Positions 17,345 through 27,195 are shown, counted from the stretch's first letter. The stretch: DNA of 64,000 nt from Cyclobacteriaceae bacterium (GCA_028285685.1 JANQOR010000009.1:62001-126000), one strand, 5' to 3'. The notes: generated by a model not told the origin, from the letters alone. A program made the numbers and translations.

Positions 17345-18079
17345 TTACAGGTGTGCTTCTTGCTGCTCCAACTCCTTTACGAACCCTTGCTTTATAGATG
17401 AAAAATCTTCGAAAAAATCTTGTCTCATGCCTAGCAGAATTTCAATAGTATTCAGGTGCGATTTTATGCTATTATAGTAATATGGATGAGAGACGTATTC
17501 AATAATATCTCTCTCGTTTTCGAGCTGGGAAAACACAAAATAGTTTTCTCGTGCAAAGAGTGATAGATCGTCAATGTATTGATCTGAATTCTCCACAAAT
17601 TGATTTATAACCCAGGTGTGATAAGTATATCTTTCAATAAAGTGCCGGGTGGAATCGATGATTATCAGATGATCGTAATTCTCACTTGTAACATCTAGCT
17701 GGTGTTGTGACTTTGTAGCACCTTGTATTATTCTCCAGAGGAGCTTTCCGCTTTTATGCAGGTCGTAAACTTGCCGATAACCACTGTTCGTCTGCGTTTC
17801 GAGCAAATCCAAGGCTTTTCTATGATTGATAATACTCTCCTTTAGTCCTTCATTTGTTTTTGAATTGATGTTCCCAAGAAGTCTTGATTCAAACGTAATG
17901 CTATCAATCTGCATAATTTTTAAATGAGATTGCAGCTTTTGCTGAAGGAGTTCTCTCTCGAATCTTTTGGACCTCTTATCTTCTAGCAAGAATGCGGCAT
18001 AGACTGAACTAAAAATTAAAACGGCTTCAATTAAGAGCCTGGATAGTTTGAGTCGCTTTATGGATTCTATGAATTTCAA
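17345..18079 (-). CDS. DUF6090-like single-pass membrane protein
   Basis: 244 residues. A cytosolic start rich in Lys/Arg (FIESIKRLKLSRLL) leads into one helix (IEAVLIFSSVYAAFLL). A basic stop-transfer and a long alpha-helical, probably extracytoplasmic domain follow, with many charged residues. The layout matches the DUF6090-type proteins at 34623, 55198 and 55875 in this window (a helix ending in ...AF.L.. followed by a charged helical region), although sequence identity looks lower. Function is unknown for the family. It lies 8 bases after the beta-barrel gene on the same strand, so the two form an operon. Confidence 0.68.
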   Translation of the reverse strand: MKFIESIKRLKLSRLLIEAVLIFSSVYAAFLLEDKRSKRFERELLQQKLQSHLKIMQIDSITFESRLLGNINSKTNEGLKESIINHRKALDLLETQTNSGYRQVYDLHKSGKLLWRIIQGATKSQHQLDVTSENYDHLIIIDSTRHFIERYTYHTWVINQFVENSDQYIDDLSLFARENYFVFSQLENERDIIEYVSHPYYYNSIKSHLNTIEILLGMRQDFFEDFSSIKQGFVKELEQQEAHL

Positions 18080-18087
18080 GGTATTGG

Positions 18088-18627
18088 TTAAAACTGAGCG
18101 CGAAATCCAACGTTAACCAAAAAACCATTTGAATAGATGGGATTCCCTGTGATTTTATCTTCTCTTGCCCCGGTTCCTACACCACCAGCTTCGAAAAAGT
18201 AGTTGTAGTGCTCATCAAAATAAAATTCGAAACCGAATAAGCCGTAACCTCCAAAATTGGTAGATTCTGATGAAAATTCACTCGATGGAAACAGCAAGAT
18301 CGCCCCGCCCTCCCCATACACTCGAACGAAGTTGTTTATCTCACCAACCGACTGAACAAATCCTATCGAGAGGTTAGAATATGGAGTCCAAGTTGCCTCG
18401 GAATTGTTATCAGGGTGTTCATTCCAGACTAGGTTTGCCTTTAGGCGAACTGTCATTTTTTGGTTAGAAAAGTAAGGACTACTGACATTAAGGCCAATTC
18501 CAAAATCGTTTTGATGTTGACCCACCTGAAGGCCGATTCCAAAATTTTTATTCAAACTGTCTTGTGCTTGAATTTGAAGCAATAGTAAAAAGACTACAAT
18601 TGTTAATCCTGTTTTTTTTATAGACAT
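18088..18627 (-). CDS. Small outer-membrane beta-barrel-like protein
   Basis: 179 residues. A signal peptide (MSIKKTGLTIVVFLLLLQIQAQ) is followed by strands with alternating hydrophobic residues and glycines (FGIGLQVGQHQNDFGIGLNV, SNLSIGFVQSV, GYGLFGFEFYFDEHYNYFFE) and a C-terminal aromatic residue (NVGFRAQF). That pattern is of an 8-10 stranded OmpW/OmpX-type barrel. No specific family is recognised. It is the first gene of a two-gene unit with the DUF6090-like protein. Confidence 0.7.
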   Translation of the reverse strand: MSIKKTGLTIVVFLLLLQIQAQDSLNKNFGIGLQVGQHQNDFGIGLNVSSPYFSNQKMTVRLKANLVWNEHPDNNSEATWTPYSNLSIGFVQSVGEINNFVRVYGEGGAILLFPSSEFSSESTNFGGYGLFGFEFYFDEHYNYFFEAGGVGTGAREDKITGNPIYSNGFLVNVGFRAQF

Positions 18628-18704
18628 AATTCCGGTTAGTTAATTATACGATTCGCCATTATCGATTTTATGACCAGCCACGGACCTTGCACTTGTACAG
18701 GTAA

Positions 18705-18732
18705 CCCCTGGTGGTGATAACACCAGCAGGGG
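18705..18732. other. Strong hairpin downstream of the Tricorn-like gene
   Basis: The sequence CCCCTGGTGGTG-ATAA-CACCAGCAGGGG forms a 12-base-pair stem with one G-G mismatch and a 4-base loop. It sits 16 bases after the Tricorn-like stop on the minus strand. There is no T-run on either side, so it is not a canonical rho-independent terminator. It may stabilise the 3' end of the mRNA. Confidence 0.45.
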
Positions 18733-18747
18733 CTAAAGGGCTTAAAA

Positions 18748-21700
18748 CTAATTTTTACCTAAGCCTTCTGCGGTACGATCTTCCTTGGCTGGAGGTGGGG
18801 TAGGACCCACATTGCCCTCTAACAGCTTCAGTACTTCTTCCACAACTCTCTCCATCTGAGGATCGCGTCCTTGCAGCAATATGTTTGGATCATCCCAGAC
18901 AGCAATGTCCGGCCTCACCCCAACACCTTCATCGAACCAGGTACCATCATTGAAGTAAAGTCGTGCACCTGGAACAGTAATTCCTCCACCGTCAATCAGT
19001 TGATGTCCTGTGGCCGGACCGACCAAAATTCCGATGGTTCGCTCACCTACAATTGGTCCGGCATTCAACTCCCTAAACGCCCAGGGGAGTCCGTCACCAC
19101 CGGATCCTGCCCACCCATTGATGAGCATACCCATGGGACCTGTATTTGTCCTCACCGGGAACGTGTGGGACTTGCCATGGCGCCAGTAAAGGTTGTAAAT
19201 AACAGGTCGTGTCATCAGCTCCAAAAACCGGTCAGCGAGTTGTCCACCACCATTGAAGCGCTCATCGATAATAAACCCTTCCTTGTCAAGCTGGCCATAG
19301 TACATTTTCACCAGGTCAAGTTGTCCTCTGCCTCCGGTGTTGGTCATGTAAACATATCCCAGTTTGCCTCCGGAGAGTTCTTCCACTCTTAACCGGTTTT
19401 TCTCAATCCAATCCAAGTAGCGAATATTTCCTTCCTGTGCTCCTGTCAGACAAGTGACCACCACATCTTTTGCGTCACTTGTATTACCGTTCTTGCTGAC
19501 CTTCAGCACGACCGTTTTGCCATTCAGTCCTTCGAAAGCCGCATATGGCTCTTTATTTAGCGGAAGTGAAATTCCATTTACCGAATGGATGTAGTCACCC
19601 TCTGAAACCCCAACACCAGGACGATCGAAAGGAGACCTGTTTTCGGCATCCCAGTCAGCAGGCTTGACAATTCGTTTGATCTTATAGCCTTTGTCATCCA
19701 TGGCCCAATCAATCCCCAGGTAACCGGTGCTGACATTTTCTACGGTTTCATTATCTCCGCCAAATGTGTAGGTATGTCCGGCGCTCAGTTCTGCAGCAAG
19801 ATTGGACTGGAGAAAACTAACATCCCAACGTGATCGAGCGTCCTCGACTAGCTCTCCGTACTGGGTGCGAAGTGCATTCCAGTCGACTTGTTGCATACCT
19901 TCGTCATAAAAGAAGTCGCGGTGTCTTCTCCAGGTATCCTGAAAGATTTGACGCCATTCTTCCCGAGGATTTAGTTCCATTACTAGCCCACTGGTAGGAA
20001 TGGCATCCTTAATTTTTTGATCGGGTGCTGGTTTAATAATGCCAAATCGTGGGCCACTCCTTACCAACAAAGATTCTCCATCAGCCGTTTTAACCACTCC
20101 ATTTACTTTTGCCATGATGGATTTTTCTTCCCGTTCCTTCAGGTCATAGAAAGACAGTTCGGGCGCACCACCACCTGAACCTGAATTGGGAAAACGACGG
20201 TACACAACCTTGCCTTCGAAGGCCATCAGGTTAGCCAGGTTACCGGGCTTTGCGGGTAGTATGACCAACCTGCTTTCCAAGCCGTTCCATTCCACTTTAA
20301 TTGGCTTTGGAGCTTCTTCTTTCGAATCATCTTTTTTCCCCTTTTTCTTGTCATTATCTTCTGCTGGCTTTTCCTTTTCTGCTGCCTTTAACTCATCATT
20401 TTTTGCCCGTAGCAGGTATGGGGATTCCTGGCTCAAGCTTATGGCCGCAAGTTGTGTGGCATTCGGATAGATCCAGGTCCCATCCTGCATGTCACTATAC
20501 ACGGCACTGAAATTTCTATCGGTAAGAAAAAATAAGTATTTGCCATCTGCACTGAAAATCGGACTGCTATCATTGTAAAATCCACTGGTGACTTGTCTTG
20601 CCTGTTTACTGTTCAGGTCATAGATGAAAATAGCTTCATTGCCATTTTCAGCTCCGATGGAGTACGCCAGGAGTTTCGAATCATGAGACCAGCTAATAGG
20701 AAAACCATAGCGGCCACCATGACCATAATTCCATTCATAGTTGTCAGCTACTTCAACGGTACCTGTTGCCACATCTACAATACTGATGTCGTTTTTCTCA
20801 TCAATAAAGGCTAACTTTTTACTGTCTGGCGACCAATAGAGCGTGTATCCATAGCCCTTGTTCCTGGAAGTGATTTTTCTGGCTGCTTGTTCTGTTCGCA
20901 TGGATTGGACATGGATCTCATACTCGCCTGATCTATCGCTCCAGTAAGCAACATGATCGCCATTTGGAGACCACGTTGGACTATGATCGTATGCTCCGGA
21001 AGTGCTGGTAATATTTTGGACAAATCCTTCTTTTACTGGCACATTAAACAATTCACCACGCGCCTCAAACACAATCCGACTCGCGCCGGGGGAGGCTGTC
21101 ATGCCTCTTATTTGCTTGTCTACCTCAAGTCTTCTGGACATTTCCAGCGTCAAATCACTGATGACAGCTACTTCTATCTCCTTCGATTCCTCCGTAGCGA
21201 GATCCATAAGATGGAGGGCACCACCTACTTCAAAGACCAGATCTTTTGGACCAGCAGACAAGTAGGTGATATCAAAGTCTTTGAATTGTGTAACCTGATT
21301 AATCGATTCTGATCCGAGATCATAACTCCATACGTTCAACCGCAAATCATCGGCACGATCAGATAGGAAATAAATTTTATCACCTCCCCACGTGGGCTTG
21401 CCATCATTTGCCTCATTGTTTGTGATGTTTTTTGCCGTATTAGTTTCCAAATCAAATAAGATAACCTCAGAGGTTAATCCTCCACGGTATCTCTTAAAAG
21501 GGTAGGTCTCTGTGATTTTGGTAATGTAGGCCAGTTGCTTCCCATCCGCTGAATAGGTGGCGATCTCGCCATAAGGGATCGGTAATTTCTCCGGCATTCC
21601 GCCAGTTTTAGGAATTAGAAAAAGTTGGTTCACACGTCCGGATGGTATACCGGTCTCTCTTCGGGAAGCAAACAGAATTTTGTCACCGGAAGGATGCCAT

Positions 21701-22032
21701 TCCACCATCCGATCTGCATGAGAGCCATAGGTCAATCGAACGGGAACTCCCCCTGTGACAGGCATTACGTACACATCGGGATTCCCTCGATATCTTGCCG
21801 TAAACGCAATTTCTTGGCCATCCGGAGAGAACTTTGGATAGGATTCCTCACCAGGAGAATTGGTGAGTTGAGTAGCCGTACCGCCATTTTTGTCGACCAC
21901 CCAGATATCGCCACCATAAACGAAGCAAATTTGCGTTTCCGATACATCGACATAGCGCATCAGTTTCGCATTGATTTGACTGTATGAGCTTAAACTGAAT
22001 AAGACAAGAAGTGAAGTGATGAGTAGTTTCAT
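18748..22032 (-). CDS. Secreted Tricorn-type S41 protease
   Basis: About 1094 residues starting at MKLLITSLLVLFSLSSYSQ, a signal peptide. Two blocks of PD40 repeats follow (for example YPKFSPDGQEIAFTARYRGNPDVYVM and YWSDRSGEYEIHV). Next come a Lys/Glu-rich linker (KEKPAEDNDKKKGKKDDSKEE), a Tricorn C1 region, a PDZ domain (GVGVSEGDYIHSVNGISL) and an S41 catalytic domain. His in LAAELSAGHTYTFGG and Ser977 in WAGSGGDGLPW fit the Tricorn-like catalytic residues, with the DERFNGGG strand between. The family degrades oligopeptides. Secreted homologues are common in Bacteroidota and appear near other peptidases, as here with gamma-glutamyltransferase. The start was moved 7 codons inward to begin the signal peptide. 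Confidence 0.94.
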   Translation of the reverse strand: MKLLITSLLVLFSLSSYSQINAKLMRYVDVSETQICFVYGGDIWVVDKNGGTATQLTNSPGEESYPKFSPDGQEIAFTARYRGNPDVYVMPVTGGVPVRLTYGSHADRMVEWHPSGDKILFASRRETGIPSGRVNQLFLIPKTGGMPEKLPIPYGEIATYSADGKQLAYITKITETYPFKRYRGGLTSEVILFDLETNTAKNITNNEANDGKPTWGGDKIYFLSDRADDLRLNVWSYDLGSESINQVTQFKDFDITYLSAGPKDLVFEVGGALHLMDLATEESKEIEVAVISDLTLEMSRRLEVDKQIRGMTASPGASRIVFEARGELFNVPVKEGFVQNITSTSGAYDHSPTWSPNGDHVAYWSDRSGEYEIHVQSMRTEQAARKITSRNKGYGYTLYWSPDSKKLAFIDEKNDISIVDVATGTVEVADNYEWNYGHGGRYGFPISWSHDSKLLAYSIGAENGNEAIFIYDLNSKQARQVTSGFYNDSSPIFSADGKYLFFLTDRNFSAVYSDMQDGTWIYPNATQLAAISLSQESPYLLRAKNDELKAAEKEKPAEDNDKKKGKKDDSKEEAPKPIKVEWNGLESRLVILPAKPGNLANLMAFEGKVVYRRFPNSGSGGGAPELSFYDLKEREEKSIMAKVNGVVKTADGESLLVRSGPRFGIIKPAPDQKIKDAIPTSGLVMELNPREEWRQIFQDTWRRHRDFFYDEGMQQVDWNALRTQYGELVEDARSRWDVSFLQSNLAAELSAGHTYTFGGDNETVENVSTGYLGIDWAMDDKGYKIKRIVKPADWDAENRSPFDRPGVGVSEGDYIHSVNGISLPLNKEPYAAFEGLNGKTVVLKVSKNGNTSDAKDVVVTCLTGAQEGNIRYLDWIEKNRLRVEELSGGKLGYVYMTNTGGRGQLDLVKMYYGQLDKEGFIIDERFNGGGQLADRFLELMTRPVIYNLYWRHGKSHTFPVRTNTGPMGMLINGWAGSGGDGLPWAFRELNAGPIVGERTIGILVGPATGHQLIDGGGITVPGARLYFNDGTWFDEGVGVRPDIAVWDDPNILLQGRDPQMERVVEEVLKLLEGNVGPTPPPAKEDRTAEGLGKN

Positions 22033-22150
22033 AATTTGAGTGTTATTTGACACATAAAAAAGCTGTTTGATTTATTCTAATGGTATTGAACATACCAGCG
22101 TTACACCAAGAGTACGCAACCAATACCTTACGATTGGCTATAAAAGGCTC

Positions 22151-24004
22151 TTACCATCCAACTCCGTAATCTTCACCGAAGTTGCTGCTGCCACCCCAAA
22201 AGCTTTTATTTTCCCAATCAAAGAAAATAGCGTTTATCGGACCGGAGGTACGCTCTCGGACTTGCAGCCTGTAACCCATTGCTCGAAGTTTCTTGCGCAC
22301 GTAATCAGGTGTATCTTCCCGAATAAGTAGTCGACCGGGTTCAATCACATGCTGATCAAAGGAGCCGCGCATTTGATAGCTATTGATGTTGGCAGCTTCA
22401 GCAGCTTCCTGCACGTTCATGTCGAATTCGACCATGTTAAGAAAAAATTGCAACAGGTTCTGATCTTGAGAGTCACCTCCCTGAACAGCGAACGAAATGA
22501 ATGGTTTCCCATCCTTCAGTGCCAACGTTGGTGTCAAGGTTGCTCTAGGCCGTTTGCCTGGCTCGATCACGTTGTAAGGGTTTTCACTTTCATCCAGAAC
22601 GAAGCTTTGTGCCCGCTGACTTAAGCCGATGCCTGTATTTCCTGCTATCACAGCTGGAACCCAGCCACCGCTCGGCGTAATTGAAACAACCCAGCCTTCC
22701 TCATCGGCCGCTTGAATGGACGTGGTGCCAGAGTAAATAGCGGTTTCGGAGGGGAACTCAGAAGGAGTCTGTATTTCAGGTACGTAACCTACTTTTTTCA
22801 TGTTCTCCTCATTGGACCAGCCGTCGATGTATTTGAGGAAAGGGTTTTCTCCCTCCTGGAATTTGTAAGGATCACCAGGTTTCACATCCGGATTATTCTT
22901 CTCCCAGTCTATTTCCTTCAATCGCTGTTCGGCGTATTCTTTTGACAATAGGCCGTCCATTGGCTCAACAGGTGGATAGTATGGATCTCCGTAGTAGAAA
23001 TCACGGTCGGCAAATGCCAGGTTCATCACCTGGTACAATGCATGGATATAGTTGACCGAATTGTAGCCCATGGACTTGACGTCCAGCTTTTCGACCATGT
23101 TCAGAGATTGCAACATCACCGGGCTTTGTACCCATGAAGTGAGCTTGTACACATCAATACCCTTGTAGTTTGCTTTGACCGGCTCTTCAATGTACACTTG
23201 CCAATTGGCCAGGTCTTTTTTTGTGATCAAACCACCTTGTGCTTTTACACCTTTCACAAAATCATCTGCGATATCTCCTTTATAAAAGCGATCATATGCG
23301 GCATAAATAGCATCTTTTCTGCTCTTTCCTTTCTTCAAAGCGTTTTGCTCTGCTTCTACCAGTTTTGATAGTGTGTTGTACAGATCTGTCTGAACGAATA
23401 TTTCACCTGGATTTGGTGCTTCAAACTCTTCACCAGCGTTTGTTAAAAACACTTTTGCCGAAGGTTCCCATTTCTTTATGTGTTCTTTGCTGCCTTCAAT
23501 CCGATTGGCAGTTTGAGCTTCCATAGGATAGCCTTGGGCCATTTCCATCGCAGGAGCCAGTACATCTTTTAGACTCATTTTTCCATATTCTGCGAGCATG
23601 GTCATAAGTCCGCCAGGTGTTCCTGGTGTTACTGCGGCAAGTGGGCCATATTGTGGTGGATACTTATAGCCCTCTTCTTTATAGAATTCAGCTGTTGCGC
23701 CTGATGGAGCTACACCTAGCGCATTGATACCAATGACCTTGCCGGTTTTAGGATTATAGATGAGTGCCTGAGTTTCTCCGCCCCAGCTAAGAACATCCCA
23801 CATCGTGCTCGTTGCTGCAAGCATGGCGCATGCCGCGTCAACTGCATTTCCGCCTTGACTAAAAATCATTGCTCCGGCAGTGGCGCCCAGTGGTTTACCG
23901 GTAATAGCCATCCAGTGTTTACCATGTAAAACCGGTTTTTGCGTGTTTTGGGCAGAAACAAGTAAAACCGAAAAAAAAGAAAGAATTAATGCTGATCGTT
24001 TCAT
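22151..24004 (-). CDS. ggt: Gamma-glutamyltransferase
   Basis: 617 residues with a signal peptide (MKRSALILSFFSVLLVSAQ). The GGT fold is clear: GGNAVDAACAMLAATSTM near the N-terminus, VTPGTPGGLMTMLAEYGKM, YRNY-type middle sequences, and the autoprocessing site at Thr427 in YSGTTSIQAADEEGW. The residues after the Thr are SIQ rather than the commoner HFS, a variant seen in the Bacteroidota subgroup; the later GGW and GIGLSQ segments agree. It transfers or hydrolyses gamma-glutamyl groups of peptides such as glutathione, outside the cytoplasm. It lies upstream of the Tricorn-like gene on the same strand, with 118 bases between. Confidence 0.93.
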   Translation of the reverse strand: MKRSALILSFFSVLLVSAQNTQKPVLHGKHWMAITGKPLGATAGAMIFSQGGNAVDAACAMLAATSTMWDVLSWGGETQALIYNPKTGKVIGINALGVAPSGATAEFYKEEGYKYPPQYGPLAAVTPGTPGGLMTMLAEYGKMSLKDVLAPAMEMAQGYPMEAQTANRIEGSKEHIKKWEPSAKVFLTNAGEEFEAPNPGEIFVQTDLYNTLSKLVEAEQNALKKGKSRKDAIYAAYDRFYKGDIADDFVKGVKAQGGLITKKDLANWQVYIEEPVKANYKGIDVYKLTSWVQSPVMLQSLNMVEKLDVKSMGYNSVNYIHALYQVMNLAFADRDFYYGDPYYPPVEPMDGLLSKEYAEQRLKEIDWEKNNPDVKPGDPYKFQEGENPFLKYIDGWSNEENMKKVGYVPEIQTPSEFPSETAIYSGTTSIQAADEEGWVVSITPSGGWVPAVIAGNTGIGLSQRAQSFVLDESENPYNVIEPGKRPRATLTPTLALKDGKPFISFAVQGGDSQDQNLLQFFLNMVEFDMNVQEAAEAANINSYQMRGSFDQHVIEPGRLLIREDTPDYVRKKLRAMGYRLQVRERTSGPINAIFFDWENKSFWGGSSNFGEDYGVGW

Positions 24005-24056
24005 AGAGCTGTAGGGTTAGGGAATACAAGTTAGGGATAATCTCTAAATTAGAGCA

Positions 24057-24434
24057 ATGCTATATGATGCGAGTACACCCCAAGAATACATGGATGGTCT
24101 CGATGATGACTGGAGAAAAGAAAAGGTGCAGGAAGTCAGGGAGATGATACGCTCCAAGTCACCGGATATCCAGGAGGGGATCAACTACAAAATGCTGTGT
24201 TATCGAGATACACAGGGTGTGATTTTTCACCTCAATGCGCAAAAAAACTATGTGAGCCTGTACATCGGAAATGCCTCGAAAGTCGATACAGATGGTAGTT
24301 TACTCGCCGGGATCGATAGAGGTAAGGGGTGTCTTCGGTTCAAGAAATCTACTGATCTTTCCCAAACACAAATCGATCGCTTTATTTCAAAAACGATCGA
24401 AATGTGGAAAAATGGGAAAGACGTTTATTGTTAA
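24057..24434 (+). CDS. DUF1801 (YdhG-like) protein
   Basis: 125 residues. The start PQEYMDGLDDDWRKEKVQEVREMIRS and the core EGINYKMLCYRDTQGVIFHLNAQKNYVSLYI are typical of DUF1801, a small cytosolic alpha/beta fold (YdhG/YjdI-like) with ill-defined function and a possible ligand-binding role. It is complete in length. The gene diverges from gamma-glutamyltransferase with only 52 bases between start codons, so their promoters must overlap. It is convergent with the DUF1579 gene, 5 bases apart. Confidence 0.85.
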   Translation: MLYDASTPQEYMDGLDDDWRKEKVQEVREMIRSKSPDIQEGINYKMLCYRDTQGVIFHLNAQKNYVSLYIGNASKVDTDGSLLAGIDRGKGCLRFKKSTDLSQTQIDRFISKTIEMWKNGKDVYC

Positions 24435-24439
24435 CAGTT

Positions 24440-25000
24440 CTAACTCGTCCGGGTGAACACATATTCTAATGCCTTAATTTCTGTTCTGGCTTCTGTGCGG
24501 TTATCGATCCAAAAGACCTCAATTACAAATTTGTCGTCCTCTTTAAATAACAGGTTATAGCCAAATTCTTTCTCAAAGCCCATTTTTTTCATCATCGGAT
24601 CATTGTCTTTACCATACGTTTTTGCCGTGTATTCCTCTGAGGCAGGTCCGGTAGCAGAAACAAAGTATGTTCCGAAGCTGTCCATGCCCAACACCTGGTA
24701 AACTTCATTGCGGCGGTCAAAGCCGATAATGTAAATCCCTTCGATGTTTCCGGAGGCATTTTCGACCGCAAAATCCGCCTGTAGAAAGCGATCTCCAACA
24801 ATGAGCTTAGTGCTGGAGGTTCCTGAATAGGTCTGTCCGCCCATCTGTAGTTCTACATCCCAACTGTCAACGTATTTGCTCAGTCGTTCGAGCTCGGGTC
24901 CTGGTCCTGAAATATCTTCTGTCATTACTTGCCGAGAAGTACCGATATTCCAGCAAAACAGGCACATCGTGAAAAAAAATGATTGTTTTAGACTCTTCAT
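24440..25000 (-). CDS. Secreted DUF1579-like protein
   Basis: 186 residues. The N-terminal hydrophobic segment (SFFFTMCLFCWNIGTS) is a probable signal peptide. The mature part contains GPELERLSKYVDSWDVELQMGG, SSTKLIVGDRFLQADFAVE, YIIGFDRRNEVYQVLGMDSFG and a C-terminal YVFTRTS. This is the order of strands seen in DUF1579, a lipocalin-like family of unknown function. It stands alone. Confidence 0.75.
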   Translation of the reverse strand: MKSLKQSFFFTMCLFCWNIGTSRQVMTEDISGPGPELERLSKYVDSWDVELQMGGQTYSGTSSTKLIVGDRFLQADFAVENASGNIEGIYIIGFDRRNEVYQVLGMDSFGTYFVSATGPASEEYTAKTYGKDNDPMMKKMGFEKEFGYNLLFKEDDKFVIEVFWIDNRTEARTEIKALEYVFTRTS

Positions 25001-25148
25001 GATTTTTAGTCGTTTGGTGAATTAACTGCCGAAGGCAAGGGCAAGTAATGTATTTCTTACCAGGTTTTTTCAAGGTTCCTGATATTAGTTAATGAAAATC
25101 ATACTTTAGGGTGAGTGATGGATTAGAATTTGAGAATAAGTCTTTTCA

Positions 25149-25601
25149 TTAACCAGACTTGCGTCTCATCCAGGCCTCAAAAGTAACAACACCCAATTCT
25201 GGTTCTGGATCATGGGGAAGCATAGCGATGAACTCAAGTTCGTGACCGTCGGGATCCTTAAAATAGATCGAAATAGCGGGCATCCAGGCAAAAACCATGG
25301 GTTCCCGACTTGGCGTTGCCAGGAAATTATAGTGATCTAACCCCCTTTGCTCAAGATATTCTGTGGAGTGATTAAGCACATTTTCCACGGAACATCGAAA
25401 CGCAAAATGCTGTGGTTCAATTTTCCCAGAACTTTCCCAGATTCCAAGCATTGCTTCTCCTCTCTTACCGATCCAGAAGAATGCTGCCTTTCTCTCTTTT
25501 TCATATTCGCCTAGCTCAAGACCTAAAAGGTCCTGGTAGAACTTCATTGATCTTTCAACCGATGATACTTTTATATGGGTTTCAAAGAGTCCTTCAATCA
25601 T
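25149..25601 (-). CDS. VOC-family (glyoxalase/dioxygenase-like) protein
   Basis: 150 residues covering two beta-alpha-beta-beta-beta modules. The first module is ETHIKVSSVERSMKFYQDLLGLELGEYEKERKAAFFWI, and the last strand carries IYFKDPDGHELEFIAML. His in FETHIKV, His in PQHFAFRCSVENV and Glu in HELEFIAM are the usual metal ligands of the vicinal oxygen chelate fold. The substrate is not predictable. The start overlaps the end of the cupin gene by 8 bases, so the two are translated from one mRNA. Confidence 0.88.
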   Translation of the reverse strand: MIEGLFETHIKVSSVERSMKFYQDLLGLELGEYEKERKAAFFWIGKRGEAMLGIWESSGKIEPQHFAFRCSVENVLNHSTEYLEQRGLDHYNFLATPSREPMVFAWMPAISIYFKDPDGHELEFIAMLPHDPEPELGVVTFEAWMRRKSG

Positions 25602-26103
25602 CGTGCGTGAAGTCTATGACCAACTGTTGGTGTTGCGGGAATTTTTGAAGGAGATCACCACGCCGGGCAAGGACAAAATCGTCAAAGTCAAACCCAGGGG
25701 CAACGGTACAACCGACAAGCGAAAAGTTGTTCGGTTCAGTTACTTTCGATGCAAAGTAGTGATTGCCAGGCACGGCAAGCTGAGGAGTTTGACCTTGGTC
25801 AAAGTCTCTTCCGATAATGTACGCTTGGTGTTCCCCATGCTGCGAAATAGTGTGTAATTCAACCGGAGAACCGTCATAAAAATGCCAGATCTCATCTTGG
25901 TTGATTTTGTGAAAAGCCGAAAAATTTCCTGAGATCAATAGAAAGTAGATGCAGGTTGAGTAGTTACGATTGCCTGAATATTTGTCTGGAAGATTTCCAA
26001 GCTCGATCTCTCCTGGGCTCCTGTACGTCTCCTTGAAATAGCCGCCTTCCGGGTGCGGTTTGAGGTCCAGCTTTTGAATAATTTCTTCGATTTGACGGTT
26101 CAT
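25594..26103 (-). CDS. DUF985 (Cupin_5) family protein
   Basis: 169 residues. The opening IIQKLDLKPHPEGGYFKETYRS and the cupin motif FSAFHKINQDEIWHFYDGSPVELHTI are diagnostic of DUF985, followed by VPGNHYFAS and the closing GFDFDDFVLARRGDLL. Members bind small sugar-like or unknown ligands in a cupin barrel, and the biochemical role is not settled. It is the first gene of the pair with the VOC protein. Its promoter lies between it and the divergent TPR protein. Confidence 0.9.
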   Translation of the reverse strand: MNRQIEEIIQKLDLKPHPEGGYFKETYRSPGEIELGNLPDKYSGNRNYSTCIYFLLISGNFSAFHKINQDEIWHFYDGSPVELHTISQHGEHQAYIIGRDFDQGQTPQLAVPGNHYFASKVTEPNNFSLVGCTVAPGFDFDDFVLARRGDLLQKFPQHQQLVIDFTHDD

Positions 26104-26166
26104 ATCAGATATTTTTCGTTGGTAAATGTTAAAGTAGTCATAACGTCACCCAAAACGTATGTTTCG

Positions 26167-27189
26167 ATGGTTAGATTAAAAATGGTCAGGCAGGTCGTTT
26201 CCGTAACTCTTATACTTCTCTTACGACCGGAAGCTGGTCTGGGACAAACAGCAAGTGATTTTGATCAGCTCATAGACACTGCTGTTTCGCTATCCGAACG
26301 TGCATTGTACGATGCTAAATTTGAAGATGCGCTGCGATTCGTTGATGTTTCCTATTTTGAGCAATTTGAATCTTTTAGGGAAGGTCATAAAATTCAGCTT
26401 ACCGTTCAAATTCATCGTGTGGAGGGATTTAGGAACTTACTTTTTCAACTTTCGTCAGATCGTGAAAGACAGCTCCAAGATTTGTATGCCTTGACTGCTG
26501 CCGCAGGTTCCCTGGATCGCAAGGATGTTGCTGCTGAGTATTATCTCTCTATGTCATCGGCACTTCGAGCTGCCGGAAGAAGTGACTCAAGTTTGGTTTT
26601 TGAGGAAAGATCGCTGGAATTGTTTCATGAGGCAAAGGACCACAAGAGGGTAGCTGAGATACGAGCTGGACAGATATCCAGGCGTCATATTGCTTTCCTA
26701 AATGCCGGGGAAACGGAGAAGATCCTTTCCCTTATCCCAGAGTATATGGAAGAAATCAGTTTTTCTTCGAATCACAGTAAATATGCACTTGCCTACAATA
26801 CCAGACATTTGGCACAGATCCACCGTAGGCAAACCGGAAACCTTGTGGAGTCACTGAAGCTCTTTCAACAATCGTTGGAACTACGACAGGAGATTGGATT
26901 CAAACCCCTCATACCTGCTTCCTACTCCTCTATTGGAGATGTCTTTCTAGCTATGAACGATCATGAAAATGCCATTGAAGCTTACAAAGTATCTTGCGAA
27001 TTAGCTGAAGAAATTGGTTTTGTTCGGTACCAGATCTACCCAAACATTCAAATTGGAGATATTTATTTTGAGCAGGATAACAGGCCGCAGGCAAGAAAGC
27101 ACTATCAAAAGGCGCTTGATTATGCAACAAAGAACAACAATCAGAATGAAATGGACAGGGCCTCAGAGAAGATAGAATCTTTAGATTAA
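26167..27189 (+). CDS. Secreted tetratricopeptide-repeat protein
   Basis: About 340 residues beginning at MVRLKMVRQVVSVTLILLL, with a signal peptide ending near GLGQ. At least three TPR units are visible in the C-terminal half: AYNTRHLAQIHRRQTGNLVE, PASYSSIGDVFLAMNDHENA and PNIQIGDIYFEQDNRPQARK. The earlier part is helical and TPR-like too. An in-frame ATG at 26053 lies within the divergent cupin gene and is rejected. TPR proteins of this form usually bind partner proteins, and no catalytic domain follows. It is convergent with the winged-helix regulator, 6 bases apart, so the two genes could share a transcription unit end. Confidence 0.78.
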   Translation: MVRLKMVRQVVSVTLILLLRPEAGLGQTASDFDQLIDTAVSLSERALYDAKFEDALRFVDVSYFEQFESFREGHKIQLTVQIHRVEGFRNLLFQLSSDRERQLQDLYALTAAAGSLDRKDVAAEYYLSMSSALRAAGRSDSSLVFEERSLELFHEAKDHKRVAEIRAGQISRRHIAFLNAGETEKILSLIPEYMEEISFSSNHSKYALAYNTRHLAQIHRRQTGNLVESLKLFQQSLELRQEIGFKPLIPASYSSIGDVFLAMNDHENAIEAYKVSCELAEEIGFVRYQIYPNIQIGDIYFEQDNRPQARKHYQKALDYATKNNNQNEMDRASEKIESLD

Positions 27190-27195
27190 AGGAAT

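Noticed and set aside
18705-18732. Rho-independent terminator after the Tricorn-like gene
   Set aside because: The stem is strong but no T-run follows on either strand; listed as a hairpin only.
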